From positions 31,186,001 to 31,250,000 of the forward strand of contig OY292278.1 of the NCBI GenBank assembly GCA_958496175.1: DNA of 64,000 nt, read 5' to 3'. The notes under the pieces were generated by a model. It was not told where the DNA came from and searched no databases. It saw only the letters and a program-made list of their open reading frames with translations. A program made the translations under genes and the position numbers. Below are positions 1 to 11,299 of this stretch, in pieces. Position 1 is the first letter of the stretch, and each line of letters opens with the position of its first letter. This DNA is from Sisyra terminalis. Taxonomy: Eukaryota; Arthropoda; Insecta; Neuroptera; Sisyridae.

Positions 1-1180
1 TTATTTATTTTTCTTAATAAGAACTAAAATGATTCGTAATTTTTTAAGTACTTATTATCTTTATGAATAATTATATTTTCATATATCTATTATTGATTCC
101 GATGCCTTAAAATTATCATTCATGAATTTTAATACAAATAATATAAAAGTTTTGAAATGACCGCGCTTCCGCCGAGTTCGTTGAAGTGAAAAGATAGTTA
201 GAGAGAGATACGATCTCCAAATCGATTACGGAGTCAAAAAAAGTTAAACATGAGTCTTCTATATATTACCTCTGTTAACCTACCTATATACACTCTGTTT
301 TGTAGGAGTATTTTATTTGAGACTATCTCAACAAAGAAATCATAGATATCACTAGCTTTTGGAAAAATTAATATGTAGGTTTTTCCTTACCAACATATTG
401 GAGTAAAAGAACCAGCGTTGTGAACTTCACAATCACTTCTTGCTCTCTAGATTACAACTATATGAACAATAATATTATTAATTATAGCTGGTACTATTAA
501 ACATGATACTTTGATGCTACACTACCATAGAATCGGTTCTTTTGCCAATCTCATCGATGTTATTCAGCCACTACCATTCAGCTGGATCTTTTTAACTGAA
601 GTTTTTTTTCTCGAAATTGGTACTCTTTCATTAATATTTGCCTTATAAGTACATAACTGAAAATAGTAATAAATAAATGCATAAATGAACATTGAAATAG
701 TTGAAAGTTATATAAATGTTGCAAAATTTAACAGATGAAATAATTTTTACATTACTTCAACGTGCAAAATTACAATGTCTTATAAAGATTTGAGCTACAT
801 ACGACCTGCAAAAGGTTACTTTGGACTAAGAAAAGGCTTAAATTAACCTAAAAAAGATTTTCAATCATTCGCTTCAATTTATAGAAATTTTTCTTATACT
901 TACTCTGCCGCGACGTAAGTTGAAGACAAGCTGACAAGCTTTTCAAAAAACCAAGTAGTTTCAATAAATCAATGACTTATTTATAAATTCTAATAATGGA
1001 CAAAATTGAAGGATTGATCAAGAAAATTATTCAGAAATTTATGACCTCTGAAGTTAAATCCCTTGGCAAGCGATATTTCTCTATATTTTTAGTTTAAGGA
1101 TTACTTCAATTACTGAAATTACTAAAAACCTTAGTAGCTAATAAATAAAAAAAAATGTATTACTGTTTTTGGAATGTTCA
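1..1180. other. gene-free AT-rich flank
   Basis: No open frame, splice-bounded exon, repeat or RNA gene was recognised here. It is the 3' flank of the large serine-rich gene that is read from the other strand. Confidence 0.5.
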
Positions 1181-1186
1181 TTTATT
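1181..1186 (-). terminator. polyadenylation signal of the giant Ser-rich gene
   Basis: AATAAA on the minus strand about 60 bases past the stop codon at 1245-1247, which gives a short 3' UTR like those of the small paralogs. Confidence 0.7.
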
Positions 1187-1244
1187 TTTTATATAACTAC
1201 TTAAAGAAACAATAAGTTTAATATTATGATTAAAAGAAATCATT

Positions 1245-4200
1245 CTATGTGCATTCTTCTGAAGATTCAGATTCTTCTTGACTTGATCCAGAATTGCCTG
1301 AGTTTTCAGTATTTGAGGCTGATGAATTATCGCTACTGCTAGCATTATTTGCATTGCTGGCACTATTGGCATTACTGGAACTATTTGAATTGCTGGCACT
1401 ATTAGCATTACTGGCACTATTTGCACTGCTGGCGCTATTAGCATTACTAGCATTGTTGGCACTGCTAGCGCTATTAGCATTGCTGGCACTATTTGCACTG
1501 CTGGCACTATTGGCATTACTGGCACTATTCGCGGCACTGGCAGTATTTGCATTGCTAGCGCTATTAGCAGAACTTGCAGAAGAACTATCTGAAGAAGATG
1601 AGCTAGAGGATTCAGAGCTAGATGAACTAGATGAAGAACTTGATGAGTCTGAGTTCGATGAACTCGATGAACTTGACTCATTCGAGTTACTGTTTCCACT
1701 GGAACTACTTGATCCACTCGAGTTACTATTTCCACTGGAATTACTTGATCCACTTGAATTACTACTTCCACTGGAATTACTTGATCCACTGGAGTTACTA
1801 GATCCGCTTGAGTTACTATTTCCACTGGAATTACTTGATCCACTGGAGTTACTTGATCCACTGGAATTACTTGATCCACTGGAGTTACTTGATCCACTTG
1901 AATTATTGCTTCCAGTAGAGTTATTAGACCCACTTGAGCCACTAGTGTCAGTAGAATTGTTAGAACCACTTGATCCACTAGACTCTTCGCATTCATCGGA
2001 TTCTTCCGATCCACTTGAGTTACTACTTCCACTGGAATCGCTAGATCCACTTGAGGTACTATTTCCTGTAGAATTACTTGATCCACTTGAATTATTGCTT
2101 TCAGTAGAGTTACTAGATCCACTTGAGTCACTGGTTTCAGTAGAATTGTTAGAACCACTTGATCCACTAGACTCTTCGCATTCATCGGATTCTTCAGACC
2201 CACTTGAGTTACTATTTCCACTGGAATTACTTGATCCACTTGAATTACTACTTCCACTGGAATTACTTGATCCGCTTGAATTACTACTTCCGCTGGAATT
2301 ACTAGATCCGCTTGAATTACTACTTCCACTGGAATTACTTGATCCACTGGAGTTACTAGATCCGCTTGAGTTACTATTTCCACTGGAATTACTTGATCCA
2401 CTGGAGTTACTTGATCCACTTGAGTTACTTGATCCACTGGAATTACTTGATCCACTTGAATTACTACTTCCACTGGAATTACTAGATCCGCTTGAATTAC
2501 TACTTCCACTGGAATTACTTGATCCACTTGAAGTATTGCTTCCAGTAGAGTTACTAGATCCACTTGAGCCACTGGTTTCAGTAGAATTATTAGAACTACT
2601 CGATCCACTAGACTCTTCGCATTCATCGGATTCTTCAGAGCCACTTGAGGTACTATTTCCACTGGAGTTACTTGATCCACTTGAGTTACTACTTCCACTG
2701 GAATTACTTGATCCACTTGAATTACTACTTCCACTGGAATTACTTGATCCGCTTGAATTACTACTTCCACTGGAATTACTAGATCCGCTTGAATTACTAC
2801 TTCCACTGGAATTACTAGATCCGCTTGAATTACTACTTCCACTGGAATTACTTGATCCACTTGAATTATTGCTTCCAGTAGAGTTACTCGATCCACTTGA
2901 GCCACTGGTTTCAGTAGAATTATTAGAACCACTCGATCCACTAGACTCTTCGCATTCATCGGATTCTTCAGACCCACTTGAGTTACTATTTCCACTGGAG
3001 TTACTTGATCCACTTGAGTTACTACTTCCACTGGAATTACTTGATCCACTTGAATTACTTGATCCGCTTGAATTACTACTTCCGCTGGAATTACTAGATC
3101 CGCTTGAATTACTACTTCCACTGGAATTACTTGATCCACTGGAATTACTAGATCCGCTTGAGTTACTATTTCCACTGGAATTACTAGATCCACTGGAGTT
3201 ACTTGATCCGCTTGAATTACTACTTCCGCTGGAATTACTTGATCCATTTGAGTTACTACTTCCACTGGCACTATTTGCACTGCTGGCGCTATTGGCATTA
3301 CTGGCGCTATTTGCATTGCTAGCGCTATTAGCGGAACTTGCAGAAGAACTCTCTGAAGAAGATGAGCTAGAGGATTCAGAGCTAGATGAACTGGATGAAG
3401 AACTTGATGAGTCTGAGTTCGATGAACTCGATGTACTTGACCCACTCGAGTTACTGTTTCCACTGGAACTACTTGATCCACTCGAGTTACTATTTCCACT
3501 GGAATTACTTGATCCACTTGAATTACTACTTCCACTGGAATTACTTGATCCACTGGAGTTACTATTTCCACTGGAATTACTTGATCCACTGGAGTTACTT
3601 GATCCACTGGAGTTACTTGATCCACTGGAATTACTTGATCCACTGGAGTTACTTGATCCGCTTGAGTTACTATTTCCACTGGAATTACTTGATCCACTTG
3701 AATTACTACTTCCACTAGAATTATTAGATCCACTTGAATTACTACTTCCACTGGAATTGCCAGATCCACTTGAGGTACTATTTCCACTGGAATTACTTGA
3801 TCCACTTGAGTTGCTGCTTCCAGTAGAGTTACTCGATCCACTTGAGCCACTGGTTTCAGTAGAATTATTAGAACCACTCGATCCACTAGACTCTTCACAT
3901 TCATCTGATCCTTCAGATCCACTTGAGCCACTGGTTTCAGTAGAATTATTAGAACCACTCGATCCACTAGACTCTTCACATTCATCTGATCCTTCAGATC
4001 CACTTGAGCCACTGGTTTCAGTAGAATTATTAGAACCACTCGATCCACTAGACTCTTCACATTCATCTGATCCTTCAGATCCACTTGACCCACTGGTGTC
4101 CTCGGAACCACCCGACTCCTCGCATTCACCTGATTCATCCGATCCTTCAGATCCACTTGACCCACTGGTGTCCTCGGAACCACCCGACTCCTCGCATTCA

Positions 4201-4501
4201 CCTGAATCATCCGATCCTTCAGATCCACTTGACCCACTTGAGTCCTCTGAATCACCAGACTCCACGCATTCACCTAATCCCCCAGATTCAATTGGTCCTC
4301 CGGTGCTACCTGATTCACCGGATTCCGAATCCTCGTCGCAAGCCTTAATTGGTGAAGTAATATTTTAACATTAAACGAAATGTAAAAAAAATATTTTTTT
4401 AAAATTTTATATTTTTTTTTAATACTTACCTTTACACCTACAGCTACATAGTAGAGTAAGCAACAGCTTACAAGCAAGCAAAATGTATAATTGAATTTCA
4501 T
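1245..4501 (-). CDS. giant secreted Ser/Gly/Asn/Glu-rich repeat protein (silk-, mucin- or glue-like), 1056 aa
   Basis: Two exons. Exon 1 (4501-4430, 24 codons) is a signal peptide beginning MKFNYTFCLLVSCCLLYY and ending AVGVK. A phase-0 intron of 86 bp (GTAAGT at 4429, AG at 4345-4344) leads to exon 2 (4343-1245, 1032 codons plus TAG). The mature chain starts ACDEDSESGES. In order: Glu/Asp/Gly/Ser units of 24 and 27 residues carrying ECEES (about aa 50-175); long runs of hexapeptides of type GSSNSS; a Ser/Asp/Glu-only cluster followed by an Asn-Ser-Ala block at about aa 325-382; more hexapeptides broken by four further ECEES units; a second acidic-Ser plus NSA block at about aa 908-1025; and the end EESESSEECT. 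I count 12 cysteines. Nearly every hexapeptide has an N-S-S sequon. The frame is fixed by the in-phase signal exon; two other frames are also stop-free but are repeat shadows. The signal exon, phase-0 intron and position match the small genes at 10.3-20.0 kb, so I take it as an expanded paralog. Function is not known; sericin-, mucin- or adhesive-like is inference. Confidence 0.8.
1680..3850 (-). repeat. 18-bp coding minisatellite (six-codon GSSNSS units)
   Basis: Plus-strand units such as ggaattacttgatccact recur back to back. They differ mostly at synonymous positions (gatccact/gatccgct, gagtta/gaatta). The array is interrupted by four copies of an ECEES-coding segment near 1981, 2170, 2611 and 2946, and by a Ser/Asp/Glu plus Asn-Ser-Ala segment near 3265-3440. 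All units keep the frame. Confidence 0.85.
3889..4131 (-). repeat. 81-bp coding tandem repeat, three copies
   Basis: Identical starts at 3889, 3970 and 4051 give an exact 81-bp (27-codon) period. Each unit encodes SSGSNNSTETSGSSGS followed by EGSDECEES. Two 72-bp (24-codon) units carrying GECEESGG follow at 4114 and 4186. The near-identity of the three copies points to recent unequal exchange. Confidence 0.85.
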
Positions 4502-4562
4502 ATTTGTAATAATATGTTTTATCAATAAGCGCAACTCCAAAGCGTTGTTCTTAATTGTTTTA

Positions 4563-4590
4563 TGCTTAAAACTTTTCTAGTATTTATATA
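4563..4590 (-). promoter_or_regulatory. core promoter of the giant Ser-rich gene
   Basis: TATATAAATA starts at 4590 on the minus strand. A CA dinucleotide 27 bases downstream (4563) would be the start site and gives a 5' UTR of about 60 bases, as in the paralogs. The TCAGT initiator of the small genes is absent. Confidence 0.5.
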
Positions 4591-4838
4591 AAAATGTTCG
4601 TGAAAAATGCTTATCAATTTTACCTTGCATTTTCCACGAAATGGTAATGAATTTTTATAAATTTTCAATTAAAAATTTTCACGATTTTTTCAGTTTTATT
4701 ATTATTATTTTTGGGTCGTGTTTATTTTTGAGGCCATTAACCATTAATTTTTTGCTGTGCAAAAAAATAAAAATATATATTATCTTTACTTTTAAATCAG
4801 GTTTGAAAAACGTTATTTATGGAAAGTCATTTGGAACT

Positions 4839-4846
4839 TATATAAG
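4839..4846 (+). promoter_or_regulatory. TATA-like box of the divergent small-peptide candidate
   Basis: TATATAAG lies about 78 bases before the ATG at 4917. A TTCAAG around 4858-4863 could serve as initiator. It has weight only together with the splice sites and the poly(A) signal downstream. Confidence 0.3.
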
Positions 4847-4916
4847 CTGATAATTAATTCAAGATTTTCTATGACAATAAAAAATTTTGAATTTTAAACT
4901 GCATTTCACACTGAAA

Positions 4917-5210
4917 ATGAAATTAATTGTACACTTTAGTTTTCTTTTTCTTAAATTTTTCACCCAACTATCCATTTTATGTAAGATTTTCTTACTGAAA
5001 AGAATTTTTGTAAATCAGTTTGTATTTAATTATTATTATTTTTACCCATTTTAAAATATCACCCAAAAAAATATATTGTTGAACTATAATTTTATACGAA
5101 ATGAAAAAAAGTGATGTAAAAAATCTGCTAATGTGCCATATTGAACAGGTACCGGGTCACCGTGGGAACGAATCAGACCATCAGAACTGGCACCGTCCCA
5201 TATTGAATAA
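4917..5210 (+). CDS. candidate small secreted peptide precursor, 41 aa, two exons
   Basis: Exon 1 (4917-4980) encodes MKLIVHFSFLFLKFFTQLSI plus Leu, a hydrophobic signal-like segment, and ends at a good donor (T/GTAAGA). A CTAAT branch-like site at 5128-5132 and the acceptor GAACAG ending at 5148 open exon 2 (5149-5210). The junction is phase 1 and makes a Cys codon; the remaining residues are TGSPWERIRPSELAPSHIE, then TAA. A TATA-like box lies upstream and AATAAA at 5277-5282. It would be divergently transcribed from the giant gene with start codons about 415 bp apart. No family is recognised. The acceptor has a poor pyrimidine tract, and unspliced reading stops after 45 codons, so this may be chance. 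Confidence 0.3.
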
Positions 5211-5276
5211 ATGCTTAGCTCAGCTTATAATTTCGTACATAAAGTTCTATAACAATTTTAATAATTCGCTTTTTAC

Positions 5277-5282
5277 AATAAA
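5277..5282 (+). terminator. possible poly(A) signal
   Basis: AATAAA 67 bases after the stop of the 41-residue candidate. It supports that gene only if the splice model is right. Confidence 0.3.
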
Positions 5283-5809
5283 GCAAGTTGACAATTAACT
5301 TGTTTCATTGTTGTGTGCCTAAACTTCTTCAGCTAACTTTTAAAGTCACCGAACATTAAGATATTGAGAATATTCGAACCTGGTTAGTTTTTCTGACAAA
5401 AAGTCCTTTCTTTGGCTAATTTTCTAAGACACCGGACATCCAGGTATCGTAGGTTTTTGAACCTGATTAGCCTTTTAGCAAGAAATTCTCCCTATTCATT
5501 CCTTATAGCAAAGACCTTCCTGACAAGGAATCCTTCCCTTTAATTGGTTCCTCCTATCAACAGATTAATTTTTATTGGCATTAAATTTCTCTTTATTAAT
5601 TAGTTATTCGTTTACAAAAAAACAGAGCCAATTCATCAGAAATACAATTTGTGTGAATTTTTGTTCTATTTTATAATTACAGTTTACTTTTATAAATTAT
5701 TTTTCATAAATTAGACTACAATATATTTTATATATTTAGCGTGATCTTAAGGTTTTTCAATATGTACCAATAAATTAAAGCTTTTATACTATATATGAGT
5801 TGTTCCCAT

Positions 5810-6810
5810 GAAATCTCGAAATTCTAGTTCTTTCAATATTTAAAAAAATTAAAGTGACCTATGATGGTTTTTTTTACTCGAAAAGAACTTTGGAAAAGAA
5901 CTTGGACTAATGATGTTGATTATAATTTTTGAACCATATAAATATATCTATAGAGTTATAACAAAATAGTATCCTGAAAATCATTCCCCCACTATGCCCC
6001 AAAACATCGAAAAATTTTCAAAAAAAAAAAATGAGGATTTGACTAATCGATAAAAAACACTATATATTTTCAAAAATCTTTTGAGTTTGGAATGAAAAGT
6101 AAAGAACACATTTTCAAATATATTTTTTATATGTGCCCCATGAGTACGAGTATATATATAGTCGATAAATGAACGCATCTGTAAGCATTCATGAATACTC
6201 TCAGCGATTTTTGATTGTTGGTAATACTATTAATTATTTCATATATTTAAGTTATCTTACACGTGTTAGAGTATCTGTTCAGAAAAAAAAATATGAAAAT
6301 TATTTCAAAAGTACATTTTCAGTCATCATTCCCTCACATTAAAGAAAAATAGAGGGATTTACTATATCTTAATAATAATTATACAGCTTTGCTACGTAGG
6401 TTGTCAAAGACACTTAACTTACATAAAAATTCAGATGCAACTAAAGTTTATATACCAAGATTTTTAAGTTGTACTTCATTTCATCATTCCCTCACCGTTA
6501 TTCTCTCATTTCAAATTGAATCGAAGGAATGATGATGTATGAAGTAATGGCCTTTTAACTAATCGAACATAACTTTTTTTATTTCTTTGCTTATTTAATC
6601 TTTAAATTCACCGTTTTTTCCGATTTAAAGATGAGAACATCATGCATATTGACTTTAATGAAAATTATAGCTGTAAGTACAATGCAGAGATACAATTAGT
6701 ACATTACAGAGAACATTACAGAGGAGTAGTATATTAACGTAACAATAATACTGTTAGGGTCTAAACTTTTTGCTCTCTATCAAACAATAACAACATTGAT
6801 TCAATGACGG
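5810..6810 (+). repeat. dispersed repeat family, copy 1
   Basis: It shares long stretches in the same orientation with 57240-57800: the segment around ataatttttgaaccatat, the segment with tgtaagtacaatgcagagat, and an end near ctgttagggtctaaactttt. The decamer attccctcac and variants recur at about 5975, 6325, 6483 and 6826. There is no coding capacity and no clear terminal repeat. It is an old interspersed element of unknown class. Confidence 0.6.
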
Positions 6811-9000
6811 TATGACCTATAAAAACCATTCCCTCACTTTCAAAATCATAAACCATATTACCTATAATGGTAAAATCTAGTTGCACAAATACTACAGAAT
6901 TGACAAAAAAATATAAATTTTTCTCTACCTAATTTCGGAATTTGATGAGAACTACCCATATATATTAACAGGGTTTTAATTCGGGAAAATCAAAATTATT
7001 TTTAGCTAGATATTAACTTTTACTTTTGAATTTTTTCTTATAAACATTAATATTATTCTTATTTTTCCTTAGTGTGGAAAAAAAATCTTATTATATATAC
7101 AAGAATAATTGTAAAATGTACACATAGTTTTGAAAATGTCTCAAATCACGGTAATATTAAATTTTTACATTTTCGATTGAACAAATTTCATATACATATG
7201 AATATAGTACATATGTATATATTTCATCGTTTGTTTTATTTGTTAAAATTAACCGAATAGTAATGGTTTTCATTGAAATGTCCTTTGGTCTATTAAGCTT
7301 CAATAACCAGAAATATTTGCCTGGTTTTTCTTCTTCAATTCCATTAATTGATAGCTTATTGTGACCATTTGTAGTTTCTTTTTTGCCAACCTATTCCCAA
7401 TTTTCTTGGCACGTTATTTTTTACATATTTGTAAAGTTGATAGCGAAAATAAATTTATATTAATTTTATCAAAAAACAAATATTACTTAGAATTATATGT
7501 ATCGCATGCATACATGTACAAATACAGGCTCGTGTCCCTTTAAGGTCGGTCAATCGGCAACATCGTATATTCTACTTTGTTTTTTATTATAGTCGCGATT
7601 TTTTTGTTAATTCATTTCTAATATGATATAGTCTTCTCTTTTGCGGCTACATTTTCATTGTGGGCAGATTTACTCGCGAATTAAATTAAAAACAAAGCAG
7701 AAAATAAAACATTGCCAGATATTGACCGACCTTAAAAGGACATGAGCCCAAAAATAAAAATATTAGCGAAGAAAAATCATTTCTCTGTACCAATAAACTA
7801 ACTTTCACGTACAGATTGAAAATCATTAAATTGCAAGCTGCAAAAAATATTATTATAATATAATAATATAACAATACCCCCCTCCTCAATTCAAACCTGA
7901 ATTCTTCTCTTTTCTGCGTATTGGTACTACCAAAAACATCGAAAAAAATATAAATTTTCTCATATGTTTTTCGTGATTTCTGAACAATTATCCAAATTTT
8001 AAGCATCTTTTTTATGCTAGTTTATATTGCCATTTTATTTAAATGTAAATAATAAAGCAAGGATAATGTTTTTCATGAGATATATAACTTTAAGTACAGA
8101 ATTTGGTACTAAAATTGATGGAAGCCTCTAAATTATTAACAAATTTGCTTTATTGTATAAGCACGATATTTTTCATTAAAGTTAACAGATATCACGCATT
8201 CATTAAAAATAATGTTATGATAGTACGGGTGTAATAAAACTATGGAAAAATGTGAACCGTCACGGGCCGCCTGGTAGATGTGAAACATCGAGTTTGTACA
8301 AGTAATATGCATTAAAGACAAGATTAAAAAACCACCATTATTAGAAAATTAAATAATTTTTAGATGTTTACATTCATGACAAATAAAAATAAAAACATTC
8401 ATGATCTACTCGCTATCAGCTCGTTTTGAAATACAAATTTGTCAGTCGTTATTAAATTTTGAAATAAATATAATAAGAACGAAACTAAACTCAATAATTA
8501 ATTGATTTAACTAAAAAAAAATAATATGTACAATAAAAAAATGTATAAATTTCAATCTACCAAGAGAGTAAATTTTACTTCTTAACCCTTGAAAAATATA
8601 ATTAATGATGACTTGATAATACGTCATAGTGTATTCTTGCTTTCTTTGCAAGAGGATGTTCACTTTCATTTTCTGAATTATCATTGTCTGACATATTTCT
8701 TTGTTTATTTTTTCAAGTACAACATAGGTTATGTATAATGCAGTAAACAAGACCTTCAAACCGAGTGAGAAGTGAGTCGCACGTCGTTTGCGCATGGTAA
8801 CGCGTCGCCATATTGTACACATAACTACATTTAGACTGTATATCCATAGTATAGTGTGATGATCGCTCGCCACGCAAACAATTCGGTTTACCCTACACCT
8901 ATAGATGTTTCACATCAATAAGTAGGTCCTTATTATTATTACATAAACGAAAAAGTTTGATACAACATCACGACTAGTTAATTGAAAAACATTGAATATT
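6811..9000. other. gene-free AT-rich stretch
   Basis: Open frames here are short and compositionally like the surroundings. The inverted repeat at 7527-7749 is listed separately. A GC-richer patch at about 8760-8870 has several CpGs but no supported promoter or exon. Confidence 0.4.
7527..7749. mobile_element. MITE fragment with inverted arms
   Basis: The left arm (ggctcgtgtccctttaaggt onward) is matched in reverse by the right arm ending aaaaggacatgagcc. Both contain ggtcggtcaat and a ctttgtttttaat segment. The same interior motifs occur inside the TIR element at 41506-42127 and near 60520-60590, so this looks like the core of that family without its outer ends. Confidence 0.5.
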
Positions 9001-9008
9001 CTAAATCA

Positions 9009-9229
9009 GTGGTTTTTAACCTTTTTCAGACCTTGGCTCTTTATTATTATACATGATTTTAAGGGCATCCATGATAAAAAAGAAAACAGTCAAAAAAATT
9101 CAATCTATTTATTGGCATACTACAAATACAAAAAATAACATTTAAAAAAAAATAAGAATAATGATGAGATTGTGGGCCCCAATCAATATACTTGCGGACC
9201 CCTAGGGATACACATGGGTTAAAAAATAT
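9009..9229. mobile_element. hAT-like MITE
   Basis: It begins cagtggtttttaacc and ends with a reverse counterpart (gggttaaaaaatatttg) next to gcggacccctaggg. CAGTGGTT..AACC ends are typical of hAT-derived MITEs. Flanking 8-mers are only weakly alike, so the boundaries are approximate. Confidence 0.45.
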
Positions 9230-9249
9230 TTGTCTTAAACATCTACCAA

Positions 9250-9862
9250 TATGTATGTATAGATAGACCATGCGTATGGCGTGAAATAGAATGAAGACAA
9301 AGACAGATCTAGTGTGATATGCGAAGCGCCATCTACGTAGACACAGTTTTTATTGCACCTAAAAATAATAGCTTGCCATTCAGCTTGCTAGTTTTCATAT
9401 AAAAGCGCTTCAAATAATCGGTTACATTAATCTAGTTTCGTTTGCTTCAGTTGCCTACACCAGAAAAAAAAAGATTTAGCCCAATGCTACATTTGTATAA
9501 ATGAAAAGAGCATTGTGCAGACAAAGCTCTACTTAAGCGACAAGGTCTACTAGAAGCACTTGTACAAATTTACAAATTTGGTTCAAAATAGGTAAAAAAA
9601 GGTACAAAATTTGGACTGAACTAAAGAAAAGACAAATGCAGTCTCACTTCTTTAGTGTGGGCAACTGAAACAACTAAAATGCAAGCGTTTGTTTCAAGCG
9701 CTTATTTGCGTAGGCTGGCGCATATTCGCACTCAATTATGCCAGCTGTTGGTTTTAGGTATCATAAAAACTGTGACTATATAGATGGCATTTTATACGCT
9801 ACACTAGATATTTCGTATTTCTTTTTGACGTCATTTGCAAGGTCTATCCATATACACATATC
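9250..9862. mobile_element. foldback MITE with long inverted arms
   Basis: Arms of roughly 210 bp (9250-9460 and 9650-9862) are inverted diverged copies. Both carry atagacc near the outer end, then tctagtgt, gccatcta, cacagttttta, agcgctt and tttcagttgcc. The interior has no coding capacity. A related copy is at 13690-14130; half-elements are at 12545-12800, 17105-17300, 31000-31640 and 60253-60480. Confidence 0.65.
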
Positions 9863-10262
9863 AATGCTCAAAAATACTTCTACGCAGATACAGATCTGCT
9901 TATATCTCGTAAGGCGCATAAAGCTCTCTATTTAGAGTTTAGAGTTTATAATAGAAGGGTAAGAATTGTTTTATTTACTATAAACATACGACTAATAAGT
10001 TTCTGCAAAAGGATAAATACCTAATATTCCTAATATATTGTAACTCGTTCGCATTTCCTAGTAGGAAAATCACTGTTTGTTCCTGAGATAAACTAATAAT
10101 TGACGCAGGCAAAGTTAAAAGCATTAGTAAGTAACTAATGTCAATAGGAAGTTTAATAACAACGTGAGGTGAAGTGGGAAAATATGAAAAAGAAGGAATT
10201 AAATTTCAATAAACTCGTACAAATAGTCTTAGACAGTGTCAACAATTTTTGTTGAAAATATA

Positions 10263-10268
10263 TTTATT
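10263..10268 (-). terminator. poly(A) signal, family member A
   Basis: AATAAA 35 bases after the TAG of the gene at 10303-10552. Confidence 0.65.
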
Positions 10269-10302
10269 TGCATGTTTAATAAATATAATCAATCAATCAC
10301 TT

Positions 10303-10552
10303 CTAAGAGCCACTGAACTGAGAATTTCTAAAGTTATCTGATCCAATATTACCCGTGTGGTTTTCGATATTACAATTACCATCGCAGCTACCGTTAGACG
10401 AATTTTCAGTGTCGTCAGAAGCCTAAAATTGGATTAAAACAAACTTAATTTTACTTCGAAAAAAAGAGATTAATCAGCTTACTTACATTTACACCAACAG
10501 AAGTGTAATAAAGTAAGCAAAAGCTTACAACGAGTAAAATTGTGAATTTCAT
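10303..10552 (-). CDS. small secreted Asn/Ser-rich protein, family member A (61 aa)
   Basis: Exon 1 (10552-10487) encodes the signal peptide MKFTILLVVSFCLLYYTSVG plus Val-Asn. The 64-bp phase-0 intron has GTAAGT and TTTTAG ends. Exon 2 (10422-10303) encodes 39 residues: ASDDTENSSNG, SCDGNC, then NIENHTGNIGSDNFRNSQ and the end FSGS. This is the most diverged of the five small copies. It lacks the GCDD start and the Asp-rich run, has only two mature cysteines, and its CC is replaced by CN. ENHTGN, an N-glycosylation sequon, is kept. Its promoter is degraded (TTTAAAA for TATAAAA), so it may be weakly expressed or dying although the frame is intact. Function not recognised. Confidence 0.7.
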
Positions 10553-10609
10553 TTTCACTTTTGAAATATGGTGAGTACTCTGAGATCTGGTAAGAGAATT
10601 GAGTGCTTC

Positions 10610-10638
10610 TAAATCATTACGTTTGTCAACATTTTAAA
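10610..10638 (-). promoter_or_regulatory. degenerate core promoter, member A
   Basis: TTTAAAA (first base 10638) and TTAGA (A at 10610) sit exactly where the paralogs have TATAAAA and TCAGT/TCAGA, 28 bases apart. Both elements carry substitutions. Confidence 0.5.
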
Positions 10639-10769
10639 CAACAAAAATCGTGACAAACTTTTTCCAAACGAACATTAAACTTTATGATTTACACGTTTCT
10701 TTCGTTTGTTTAAAATTAAATAAAGATATCCATATTTATATTTATTGTAAGAGATATAAATCATTAATT

Positions 10770-11225
10770 ATATTATGGAGGTACAATCGGAGATAAAAGT
10801 ACATAAAAATAGAAATACGTAAATAATTACGTCGTACAGTAAACCATGCGGTGACTAAGTAGGTCTATTCTTAAAAAAACTATATAGTGTAAGAAAAAAC
10901 AGAAATTTCATAAAAAAATTTACACAAAATAAGAAAAAACAAAAATTTGGAAAATTTTTAACTAGCTTTTTAGACTTAATATGCCATTATTTCAACTCAA
11001 TAAATTATATTATTATTAATTTGATGCTCCAAAGTTACCAATGAAAAAAATTTTATTATGATAAAATCATAAATAGAACATTAAATTAGCATGTTTTTAC
11101 GACAATTATAACTAAAAATTTAACTGATAATTCAAGAAATTATAGGTTGGCTGCGTTGGCAAGTTTAGTATGTCTCTCTCATATGATGTGAGTGAGCATG
11201 CGCGACGTACTCAACATTTTGAAAA
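10770..11225. repeat. duplicated upstream block of member A
   Basis: About 450 bp homologous to 18350-18845 in the same orientation. Shared landmarks are a segment with gaagataaaa/gagataaaag near the start and gtatgtctctctcatatgat, followed by gagcatgcgc/aagcatgcgc, near the end. It places the regions upstream of members A and D in one duplication history. Confidence 0.7.
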
Positions 11226-11299
11226 TAAATTAGTTGATATTCAAAATACAACTCTTTAAGGAAAAGGTTTGGGCTTTCGCATCCAAAGCCATGTTAAGA

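Noticed and set aside
1178..4273. 1031-codon minus-strand frame rich in VDQVIPVEVV
   Set aside because: Alternative frame of the same minisatellite. It does not join the signal exon in phase and has an unlikely composition for a secreted chain.
1294..4368. 1024-codon plus-strand open frame (LELLDPLELL repeats) over the giant gene
   Set aside because: It is the antisense reading of an in-frame 18-bp repeat. It has no signal peptide, promoter or splice context, whereas the minus-strand frame joins a signal exon in phase.
8511..8873. 120-codon minus-strand frame
   Set aside because: It has a GTG start and AT-driven composition, with no motif, splice sites or promoter.
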